Positions 1-6,362 of a DNA stretch of 10,999 nt are shown here, piece after piece. The notes under the pieces were generated by a model. The model was not told the origin of the DNA. It saw only the letters and a list, made by a program, of their open reading frames with translations, and made no database searches. The stretch spans positions 1 through 10,999 of the forward strand of contig JAHEJE010000063.1 in assembly GCA_024639035.1 (NCBI GenBank). The letters run 5' to 3'. The stretch's first letter is position 1. Each line of letters begins with the position of its first letter. Position numbers and translations under genes: made by a program. The stretch comes from Alphaproteobacteria bacterium (GTDB taxonomy: Bacteria > Pseudomonadota > Alphaproteobacteria > Rhizobiales > Aestuariivirgaceae).

Positions 1-11
1 AGGCTGATGCC

Positions 12-537
12 GTGAAGCTGCTGATCCTTGGCGGTCACGGCGTGTTCGGCGGCCGGCTGACCGAGCTGCTGAGCGATGTCGCCGGCCTCGACATCATCAT
101 CACCGGGCGCAGCCTGGACAAGGCCACAGCCTTCTGCCGGACTCTAACCGGCGCGGCCACCTTGACCCCGTCCCAGCTCGATCGCGGTGACATTTACCCC
201 GACCGCCGCCGGCGAGACCTGGCACCGAAACTTCGCCGGCCGCACCTTTACAAGTCACCTGGCGGCGGGCGCCGGCCGTGAGGCTCATCTCCTCACCGAG
301 CGCTTTGGCCTGATCACCATCGCCCTTGCCCTCGTCGTCCGCGACGGCGAACTGCACTTCGTACCGCGCAGTTGGCGGCTCGGTCGCATCCCCCTGCCCC
401 GCGCTCTGGTTCCGCACGGCACCAGCTTCGAAAGCCAGCACGACGGCCGGTTCAATTTCGACGTCACCATCAATTTGCCGATCATCGGGCGGCTGGCCGG
501 ATACAAGGGCTATCTTGCACCCGAGCAGCCAGCCTGA
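12..537 (+). pseudogene. Decayed saccharopine-dehydrogenase-like / DUF4166 gene with internal deletion
   Basis: The first ~58 codons, from a GTG start, encode a Rossmann nucleotide-binding start (MKLLILGGHGVFGGRL, with the G-x-G-x-x-G spacing at residues 8-13, then TGRSLDKA). This matches the N-terminus of NAD(P)-binding saccharopine-dehydrogenase-like proteins. Near base 180 the homology stops in this frame, and the frame runs into unrelated sequence ending at 281. From about 166-187 to 537 a different frame encodes the C-terminal part of DUF4166 (ETWHRNFAGRTF, then DGRFNFDVTINLP, then GYKGYLAPEQPA). In the family these two domains normally belong to one protein of more than 500 residues. 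Here the substrate domain, probably several hundred codons, is missing and the remainder is out of frame. The enzyme function of intact members is not well defined. The GTG sits in a GTGA context, so an upstream gene may end by overlap at base 15; this is only an inference. An assembly error is the main alternative to true decay. Confidence 0.75.
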
Positions 538-575
538 TGGCGCCGTTGCGATTCCCATTTCTTGCGGCCGGTTTT

Positions 576-600
576 GCGCAAAGGTTTGCGCCCCAGGGGC
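576..600. terminator. Hairpin cluster between convergent genes
   Basis: Bases 576-582 (GCGCAAA) and 585-591 (TTTGCGC) are perfect inverted repeats with a 2-base gap. They are followed directly by the compact palindrome GCCCC-A-GGGGC at 590-600. The cluster lies between the convergent DUF4166 remnant and engB, where a terminator is expected. No T-run follows on the engB strand, so a classical intrinsic terminator is not proven. Confidence 0.3.
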
Positions 601-622
601 ATGATTTTCGAAGATTTGCAGG

Positions 623-1270
623 CTATTCCAGGCCCATTGCCACAATCTCGGCGCGAAGTTCGGCGATGCCGGTTCCCTTGGCGCTGGAGGTCAACAGGAC
701 CCGCGGGTGCGCTGCCGGGCGTTTCTTGATGTCGCCAAGCGTCCGCTTAACAATCTGCTCCTGCTCGCCCTTCTTCAGCTTGTCGGCCTTGGTCAGGACG
801 ATCTGATAGCTTACCGCCGTCTCGTCCAGAAGATCGAGCGTCTCGAGATCGGTCGTCTTGATGCCGTGGCGTGCATCGATCAGCACAAACACCCGCCTGA
901 GGTTCACCCGCCCGCGCAAATAGCCGCGCACCAGTGCCTGCCACTTCTTGACCAAAGACTTCTCGGCCTTGGCATAGCCGTAGCCCGGCATGTCGACTAT
1001 CGCCAGTTTATCGCCTATTTTGAAATAGTTAAGCTCGCGCGTGCGGCCCGGTGTATTGGACGTGCGGGCGATATCCTTGCGGTTGGTCAGCGCATTGAGC
1101 AGTGATGACTTGCCGACATTCGACCGTCCGGCAAAGGCGATTTCAACCGGAAGCGCCACCGGCAACTGCGCCAGGCTGGCAACCCCGAGCAGGAACGTCA
1201 CCTCCCCGGCAAACAGCACCCTGCCGCGCTCGATCAGCTCATCGCTGAATTCAGCGCTCTCAGGCTCCAT
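623..1270 (-). CDS. engB: Ribosome biogenesis GTP-binding protein EngB (YihA/YsxC)
   Basis: EngB is a cytoplasmic GTPase of the TrmE-Era-EngA-EngB branch, needed for late assembly of the large ribosomal subunit. The 215 residues carry the full G-motif set: G1 GRSNVGKS (48-55), the G2 region with T77 in SNTPGRT, G3 DMPGYG (93-98), G4 TKAD (160-163) and a G5-like SSAKG (195-199). Length and motif order are normal for the family. The ATG lies 7 bases after the yidC stop, with an AGGGCGG stretch just before it, so translation is probably coupled to yidC. In many rhizobial genomes argB follows this gene; here the operon ends and a decayed gene points toward it, which suggests a local rearrangement. 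Confidence 0.96.
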   Translation of the reverse strand: MEPESAEFSDELIERGRVLFAGEVTFLLGVASLAQLPVALPVEIAFAGRSNVGKSSLLNALTNRKDIARTSNTPGRTRELNYFKIGDKLAIVDMPGYGYAKAEKSLVKKWQALVRGYLRGRVNLRRVFVLIDARHGIKTTDLETLDLLDETAVSYQIVLTKADKLKKGEQEQIVKRTLGDIKKRPAAHPRVLLTSSAKGTGIAELRAEIVAMGLE

Positions 1271-1277
1271 GACCGCC

Positions 1278-3116
1278 CTACTCTGCCGGTTTCTTCTTGA
1301 ACAGGAACGGCAGGCTTTCCTTGATGTTCTGGATGAGGTTCACATCCGCCCCCTGCCGCTTCATGATCGTGTACTGTTGCAGGATCGACAGGAAGTTGTT
1401 CCATGCCCAGTACAGCACCAGCCCGGCCGGAAACGTTGCCAGCAAAAACGTGAAAAACAGCGGCATCCACATAAAAATCTGCGCCTGCACCGGATCAGGC
1501 GGCGCCGGATTGAGCCGCATCTGCACCCACATCGTACTTCCCATGAGAAGCGGCAGTACGCCGATCAGGAGGAACGACGGCGGGTCCCAGGGGATCAGTC
1601 CGAACAGGTTGAAGAGGCTGGTGGGGTCCTGCACCGACAGGTCCTTGATCCAACCGTAAAACGGCGCATGCCGCATCTCGATGGTGACGAACAACACCTT
1701 GTAGAGCGCAAAGAACACCGGGATCTGCACCAGGATCGGCAAACACCCGGACATCGGGTTGACCTTCTCCTTTTTGTACATCTCCATCATCGCCTGCTGC
1801 TGTTTCGTCTTGTCGTCAGCGAAGCGTTCCTGGATTTTCTTCATTTCAGGCTGCAAGACTTTCATCTTGGCCATTGAAACATAAGACTTGTTCGCCAGCG
1901 GGAAGAAGGCCATCTTGACCAAAACCGTGATGATCAGGATCGCAAGTCCAAAGTTGCCGACCAGCTTCTGAATGGCGCTCAGCAACCAAAACAGTGGTTT
2001 GGTGATGAAATAGAACCACCCCCAGTCGATCATCAGGTCAAAACGATCGATACCGCCTTCCGATTCATACTGACTGATCTTCTCAAATACCTTGGCACCG
2101 GCAAACACGCGGCTGTCGAAACCGGCCACGGCACCGGGCGCCACCACCAGCGCATCGCTGCTAAGGTACTGGCTTTGATAGATATCGCGCCCCGAGGCGT
2201 CCTGATGAAAGAAGCTGCCGCTGATTTTGGCCTTTTGGTCCGGAATGAGCGCAACAGCCCAGTATTTGTCGGTAATGCCCAGCCACCCGCCAGTCGATTC
2301 AACCTTGACCGGAACCGTTTCGCCTTTGACGTCGGAATAGTCGACCTCCTGGAGTTCGTCGTTCAATACGCCGATCAGGCCTTCATGCAGCACATAGATG
2401 CCTTGGGTTTCCGGCGTTTCCTGGCGCTGCACTCGTGAATAGGGATAGAGCGCCACCGGCTGGCTGGTTTCGTTGCGAACCTCCTGGCGCACCGAGAACA
2501 TGTAGTCCTTGTCAACCGAAAAGGTCCTCTGGAAGGTCAGCCCCTGGCCATTGCTCCAGGTCAGGGTGACCGGGGTTTCCGGTGTAAGAACAGTGTCCTT
2601 GGGCGCACTCCAGACCGTCTTGGCACCGGGCAGTTTCAGCGTGCTGCCTGCAGCGGGAGCCCAGCCCTGATCGGCAAAAAAAGCGCCTGATGTGCCGGAT
2701 GGCGAAAGCAGCGTGATCGTATCGCTGTCGGGATTTACCGTCTGCCGGTAGTGCGTCAGATGGAGGTCGTCGAGCCGTGCACCCTCCAGGTTGATCGTGC
2801 CGTAAACGCTTGGCGTCTTGATCTCCACGCGCTCGCTTGCGCCCAGCGCCACGTCGCGCGGCTGCGCACCGCCTGGCACAGTCGCATCGGGTGCCGAAAC
2901 CGCGCTGTCGACCTGCGGAACGGTTGCATCCGCCGGGGCCGGCGTCGCCGCCGAAGGTGCCGGAACCGTGTCGGATTCTGCCGCCTGTTGTGCCTGTTGT
3001 TCCTGCAGGGCGCGCTGACGCTCGATTTGCGGCTGCGCATAGAACATCTGCCAGCCCAGGATAATGGCTATAGACAGCGCAATCGCCACAATGAAGTTTT
3101 TGTTCTCTGTGTTCAT
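1278..3116 (-). CDS. yidC: Membrane protein insertase YidC
   Basis: YidC inserts and folds inner-membrane proteins, alone or with SecYEG. The 612 residues show the long Gram-negative form. TM1 is at about 8-26, followed by a low-complexity Ala/Pro/Gln linker (about 35-90) and a periplasmic beta-sandwich P1 domain (about 95-350). The conserved insertase core follows from about 360, with TM2 at 385-406, the cytoplasmic C1 loop with coiled-coil character (SMAKMKVLQPEMKKIQERF, 414-432), the NPMSGCLPILVQIPVF signature (453-468) and the final hydrophobic segments to about 580. The arginine in TM2 that lines the substrate groove in E. coli is replaced by K401 (TVLVKMAFFP), which keeps the positive charge. 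The tail is short and basic (FKKKPAE). The gene starts 12 bases after rnpA, with an AGG ribosome-binding core upstream. The small gene yidD is not present between the two. Confidence 0.97.
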   Translation of the reverse strand: MNTENKNFIVAIALSIAIILGWQMFYAQPQIERQRALQEQQAQQAAESDTVPAPSAATPAPADATVPQVDSAVSAPDATVPGGAQPRDVALGASERVEIKTPSVYGTINLEGARLDDLHLTHYRQTVNPDSDTITLLSPSGTSGAFFADQGWAPAAGSTLKLPGAKTVWSAPKDTVLTPETPVTLTWSNGQGLTFQRTFSVDKDYMFSVRQEVRNETSQPVALYPYSRVQRQETPETQGIYVLHEGLIGVLNDELQEVDYSDVKGETVPVKVESTGGWLGITDKYWAVALIPDQKAKISGSFFHQDASGRDIYQSQYLSSDALVVAPGAVAGFDSRVFAGAKVFEKISQYESEGGIDRFDLMIDWGWFYFITKPLFWLLSAIQKLVGNFGLAILIITVLVKMAFFPLANKSYVSMAKMKVLQPEMKKIQERFADDKTKQQQAMMEMYKKEKVNPMSGCLPILVQIPVFFALYKVLFVTIEMRHAPFYGWIKDLSVQDPTSLFNLFGLIPWDPPSFLLIGVLPLLMGSTMWVQMRLNPAPPDPVQAQIFMWMPLFFTFLLATFPAGLVLYWAWNNFLSILQQYTIMKRQGADVNLIQNIKESLPFLFKKKPAE

Positions 3117-3128
3117 GTCTATTGCCTG

Positions 3129-3509
3129 TTAGCCCGAATTCGCGCCGCGCCCGCCACGTTTCCCACGTCTTGGAGCTTGTGCCTCACCCTTATTCAGATG
3201 TTCGAGCGCGAGGTCAATGTCACCGACAAGATTTTCGAACGGGCGGTGCGCGGTATCTCTCCGTCCGATTAACACGTAATCACACCCGCTTGACAACCGC
3301 CCGGCCTCTACCTGCCGCACTGCTGCGCGCAGTCTGCGCCTGATTCTGTTGCGATGCACGGCATTCCCGAGTTTCTTCGTCACCGTGAATCCAATCCTCG
3401 GCGGGTCATTGTCGCCGCGCTCGCACGCCTGCACCACGACACCGCGTGTCGCCCAGGACCGCGCCCGCGCGGCGGCTTGGAAGTCTTGCCGGCGCTTGAT
3501 CGTGTCCAT
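3129..3509 (-). CDS. rnpA: Ribonuclease P protein component
   Basis: RnpA is the basic protein subunit of RNase P. It helps the RNA subunit bind precursor tRNA for 5' leader removal. The 126-residue protein has the typical start (MDTIKRRQDF), the beta-strand segment RIGFTVTKKLGNAV (38-51) and the diagnostic RNR helix HRNRIRRRLRAAVR (52-65). A basic, Gly/Arg-rich tail (RRGKRGGRGANSG) extends beyond the fold, as in many alphaproteobacteria. The ATG is the only plausible start and has a weak ribosome-binding site. Sixty bases separate it from the rpmH stop. That stop is in the same frame as rnpA and the 20 codons between contain no other stop, so readthrough would formally give an L34-RnpA fusion; there is no evidence this is used. 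Confidence 0.95.
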   Translation of the reverse strand: MDTIKRRQDFQAAARARSWATRGVVVQACERGDNDPPRIGFTVTKKLGNAVHRNRIRRRLRAAVRQVEAGRLSSGCDYVLIGRRDTAHRPFENLVGDIDLALEHLNKGEAQAPRRGKRGGRGANSG

Positions 3510-3569
3510 CGCGATACAGAGGATTTCAGTCCCTCGCCAGCCACTTTCGTTCAGGTGGCAGCGCCGGTG

Positions 3570-3704
3570 CTATGCTGACAGTTTGGCGCGGCCGCGCTGA
3601 CGCCTGCGCTGGAGAACTTTGCGTCCGCCCTTGGTGGCCATACGGGCGCGAAAACCATGACGGCGCTTGCGAACCAGCCTGCTCGGTTGAAATGTACGTT
3701 TCAC
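3570..3704 (-). CDS. rpmH: 50S ribosomal protein L34
   Basis: L34 is a small, very basic protein of the large ribosomal subunit. The 44 codons start with GTG and translate to a canonical L34: KRTFQPSRLVRKRRHGFRAR near the start, then MATKGGRKVL, ending GRAKLSA. The GTG start is the only choice, since no in-frame ATG lies before the conserved KRTFQPS. GGAG sits about 7 bases upstream of the GTG as the ribosome-binding site. It is the first gene of the rpmH-rnpA-yidC-engB operon. In many bacteria dnaA lies beside rpmH; here the divergent neighbour is a TVP38-family gene. Confidence 0.96.
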   Translation of the reverse strand: MKRTFQPSRLVRKRRHGFRARMATKGGRKVLQRRRQRGRAKLSA

Positions 3705-4042
3705 CTGATTTCTCCGCGTCTAACAGGTCCCGCCCACACCCTCATGACTGCCCGAATAGGCAAAATCCAGCGGCGAACATGAAGGGGATCGAGACCAACG
3801 ACATCCATGTATCGATAACCGCACGGCTTATACGGATAACGCGGCGCGAAGTCAACGTGCCGAAACAGGCGATTTGCGCCGCTTGGCCGCAGTTTCAATC
3901 TCGCTGAACATTGATCACAACCCCTTGAGCACCACTTGCCTCGCCGCCTCCAACCAATGCATATCACCACAGGCGGGATGTCGAGGCTTCCGAATGGCCG
4001 GTTGCATTGTCAATATCGGTAGTTCACATCTGAAAGCGAAAC
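3705..4042. other. Divergent intergenic region between rpmH and the TVP38 gene
   Basis: These 338 bases hold no convincing gene. The only open frames are short and have atypical composition. Apart from the rpmH promoter I see no clear operator, terminator or RNA gene. No strong promoter consensus is visible for the plus-strand operon; TTGCAT near 4002 is at best a weak -35 candidate. No cluster of DnaA boxes marks a replication origin. Confidence 0.5.
3827..3855 (-). promoter_or_regulatory. Sigma70-type promoter for the rpmH operon
   Basis: Read on the minus strand, TTGACT (3855-3850) and TATAAG (3832-3827) are separated by exactly 17 bases, a near-consensus housekeeping promoter. Transcription would start near 3820, leaving a leader of about 116 bases before the rpmH GTG. 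Strong, rRNA-like promoters are usual for this operon. The call rests on pattern and position only. Confidence 0.65.
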
Positions 4043-4867
4043 ATGAAAAGCAACGGTTACTCCGCCTCGATGCAAGAAGCCAACACGCCCAAGACCACAC
4101 CGCGACGGAAAAACCCCTTGGCGAGATGGGCGCCTTTGGCCATCCTGCTCGCAGGCATCATGGCAATCTATGCATCGGGCGCCCACGAATACCTGTCATT
4201 GGCCGTCATTGCGGAAAATCGCGACGCCCTGCTCCAGTTCGTTCGTGATCATTATGTGGCAGCCATCCTGGCCTACAGCCTGATCTATGTCGCCACCGTG
4301 GCCTTTTCACTGCCCGGCGCCGCGCTCTTGACCATCCTCGGAGCATTTCTATTCGGTTGGTTCGCCGGAGGCCTGATCACAGTCGTTTCGGCAACCATCG
4401 GTGCAACGGCCATTTTTCTGATCGCCCAGAGTTCTGTTGGCGACAGCCTGGTGCGCAAGGCCGGCCCATGGGCTAAGTCGTTTTCCGATGGCTTTGCCCG
4501 CGATGCCTTCAACTATCTCCTGTTTCTGCGTCTCGTCCCGGTCTTTCCATTCTGGCTGGTTAACATTGCACCAGCTCTGTTCAAAGTCAGGCTCGCCACA
4601 TTCGTCTGGGCAACATTCATTGGCATCATTCCGGGAACATTTGCCTTTAGCATCGTTGGGTCGGGCCTGGACAGTATCATCGCCTCACAACAGGCATCAT
4701 ACGATGCATGTATCGCCGAAAAAGGAAAACAGGCGTGCAGCTTCACCCTGGACGCCAGTGCATTGATCACGCCTCAACTGCTCGCCGGTTTCGCTGCCCT
4801 CGGCGCCGTTGCTCTGATCCCGATCATCGTCAAACGGATCCGAGCGGCCAAGACACCAGCGAACTGA
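4043..4867 (+). CDS. TVP38/TMEM64 family (VTT/DedA-like) membrane protein
   Basis: This 274-residue inner-membrane protein belongs to the VTT (SNARE-associated/DedA-superfamily) fold. Visible elements are a basic N-terminus (to about 28), TM1 (about 29-46), a second hydrophobic segment (71-90), a Gly-rich re-entrant stretch LTILGAFLFGWFAGG (96-110), a further TM (to 128), the signature FLRLVPVFPFWLVNIAPAL (161-179) with R163-P166-P169, TM (184-206), a polar loop (207-243) and a last TM (245-264) ending in KRIR. The charges put the tail in the cytoplasm and the 207-243 loop outside; that loop has two cysteines, C223 and C232. Family members are linked to lipid scrambling or ion/solute transport, but the substrate is unknown here. 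It is the first gene of an apparent operon, 37 bases before the oxidoreductase. The ATG at 4043 has only a weak GAAAG upstream; an alternative start is M10 at 4070. Confidence 0.88.
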   Translation: MKSNGYSASMQEANTPKTTPRRKNPLARWAPLAILLAGIMAIYASGAHEYLSLAVIAENRDALLQFVRDHYVAAILAYSLIYVATVAFSLPGAALLTILGAFLFGWFAGGLITVVSATIGATAIFLIAQSSVGDSLVRKAGPWAKSFSDGFARDAFNYLLFLRLVPVFPFWLVNIAPALFKVRLATFVWATFIGIIPGTFAFSIVGSGLDSIIASQQASYDACIAEKGKQACSFTLDASALITPQLLAGFAALGAVALIPIIVKRIRAAKTPAN

Positions 4868-4904
4868 AATCCAATGACAACCATGGCCCGGGAGCCACGA
4901 ATCT

Positions 4905-6329
4905 ATGCCCGCCCACGATCCTGTTGACTTCTGCATCATCGGCGCCGGTTCTGCCGGCTTGTCCGTCGCGGCTGCCGCATCCCAATTCGGCCAGAGTGTC
5001 GTTCTGATCGAAAAAGCCAAGATGGGAGGCGACTGCCTGAATTACGGCTGCGTGCCCTCCAAAGCCCTGATCGCTGCCGCAAAACATGCCCACGCCTTCA
5101 ACACCGGTGAAGCATTCGGCGTGGCCCCGGCGACCCCCAGGATCGATTTCGCGAAAGTCCACGACCACATTCACGACGTGATCGCCGCCATCGCGCCTCA
5201 CGACAGCCAGGAACGTTTCGAGGGCATGGGGGTCAAGGTGATCCGCAGCCCCGGACATTTCATCGACCCGGAAACAGTTGCGGCCGGTGGAGAAAAAATC
5301 CGCGCACGACGTTTCGTCATCGCGACCGGTTCTTCGCCCTCGGCTCCGCCGATACCAGGCCTCGACACGGTCCCCTATCTCACCAACGAGACAATCTTCG
5401 ACAACACCGAGTTGCCAAAGCAACTGATCATCATCGGCGCCGGCCCCATCGGTATCGAGATGGCGCAGGCCCATGCCCGCCTGGGATCGAAGGTCACCGT
5501 CCTGGAAGCCTTTGACCCGTTGGCAAAGGACGATCCGGAGCTCACCCGAATCGTACTCGATCACGTCCGTCGCGAGGGCGTCGAAATCCTGTCACGCATC
5601 AAGATCACCGAGGTCCGCAGCACCAAGGCCGGTGTGACCGTCGATATCGAGTTCGAGGATGAACACCGCGCAATCAGCGGCTCGCACCTGTTGGTCGCCG
5701 CTGGCCGCAAAGCCAACGTCGAAAACCTCGGCCTGGACAACGCAGGCATTGAATTCACCCCGAAGGGCATTGTTGTCGACAAGGGCTTGCGAACCACAAA
5801 CCGCAAGGTCTATGCCATCGGCGACGTTGCCGGCGGTCTGCAGTTCACCCATGTGGCCGGATACCATGCCGGTCTGGTGATCCGGAACGCGCTGTTTCGC
5901 TTGCCGGTGAACAATGAAACACGGCACATCCCGTGGGTCACCTATACCGATCCGGAACTGGCTCACGTTGGCATGACCGAGGACCAGGCCAAGCAGCAAG
6001 GTCAGCCGGTCAAGGTTCTGCGCTGGTCCTACCAGGAAAACGACCGCGCCCAGGCCGAGCGCCGCACCGACGGTCTCGTAAAGGTTATCACCTCCGCAAA
6101 AGGCCATATCCTTGGGGCCAGCATCGTCGGCCGGCAGGCAGGCGAACTGATTCAACCCTGGTGCCTTGCCATAACCCAAAAGCAAAAGATCAAGTCTATG
6201 ATCGATCAGGTGGTCGCCTATCCGACCCTTGGGGAAATCAACCGGCGGGCAGCAATGACTTACTATTCCGATTTGCCCAAAAAACCACTAGTTCGGACCG
6301 CCATAAAGTTGCTCAAGATTTTCGGCTAG
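4905..6329 (+). CDS. FAD/NAD-dependent disulfide oxidoreductase, mercuric-reductase-like
   Basis: This 474-residue flavoenzyme belongs to the glutathione reductase/dihydrolipoamide dehydrogenase family. In order: FAD-binding IIGAGSAGLS (G13-G15-G18), the redox-active disulfide GGDCLNYGCVPSKAL (C44, C49), the ATG motif at 140-142, NAD(P)-binding IIGAGPIGIE (G178-G180-G183) followed by E201 (VTVLEAF), the second FAD motif YAIGDV (303-308) and the C-terminal dimerisation domain. E201 at the end of the second strand suggests NADH rather than NADPH; this is inference. The usual His-Glu pair (HPT..E) is VAYPTLGE here, with Y439 in place of His and E444 kept. A Tyr is also known from mercuric reductase, but this protein lacks the MerA C-terminal Cys-Cys pair and the heavy-metal N-terminal domain. 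GGGAG about 10 bases upstream supports the ATG. Its pairing with the TVP38 gene suggests a shared membrane or redox task. Substrate unknown. Confidence 0.9.
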   Translation: MPAHDPVDFCIIGAGSAGLSVAAAASQFGQSVVLIEKAKMGGDCLNYGCVPSKALIAAAKHAHAFNTGEAFGVAPATPRIDFAKVHDHIHDVIAAIAPHDSQERFEGMGVKVIRSPGHFIDPETVAAGGEKIRARRFVIATGSSPSAPPIPGLDTVPYLTNETIFDNTELPKQLIIIGAGPIGIEMAQAHARLGSKVTVLEAFDPLAKDDPELTRIVLDHVRREGVEILSRIKITEVRSTKAGVTVDIEFEDEHRAISGSHLLVAAGRKANVENLGLDNAGIEFTPKGIVVDKGLRTTNRKVYAIGDVAGGLQFTHVAGYHAGLVIRNALFRLPVNNETRHIPWVTYTDPELAHVGMTEDQAKQQGQPVKVLRWSYQENDRAQAERRTDGLVKVITSAKGHILGASIVGRQAGELIQPWCLAITQKQKIKSMIDQVVAYPTLGEINRRAAMTYYSDLPKKPLVRTAIKLLKIFG

Positions 6330-6362
6330 AGTTGGCTCACCTGACAACCAAGAACTAGGGTC

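Noticed and set aside
3828..3838. DnaA-box-like TTATCCGTA on the minus strand near rpmH, suggesting an origin
   Set aside because: It differs from the consensus at two positions, stands alone and lies in the rpmH promoter spacer and -10; there is no dnaA and no box cluster.
3701..3970. 89-residue minus-strand frame upstream of rpmH
   Set aside because: It covers the rpmH promoter and leader, has an odd Arg/Trp/Cys-rich composition and no family resemblance.
4830..5564. 244-residue frame antisense to the oxidoreductase
   Set aside because: Long antisense frames are common in G+C-rich genes; the plus-strand protein has all its motifs. The same applies to antisense frames at 5592-6185, 7023-7733, 1041-1877 and 8693-9550.
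4905..6329. Annotation as mercuric reductase (merA)
   Set aside because: No C-terminal Cys-Cys pair, no heavy-metal N-domain, and no mer genes nearby; only the general fold and the Tyr are shared.
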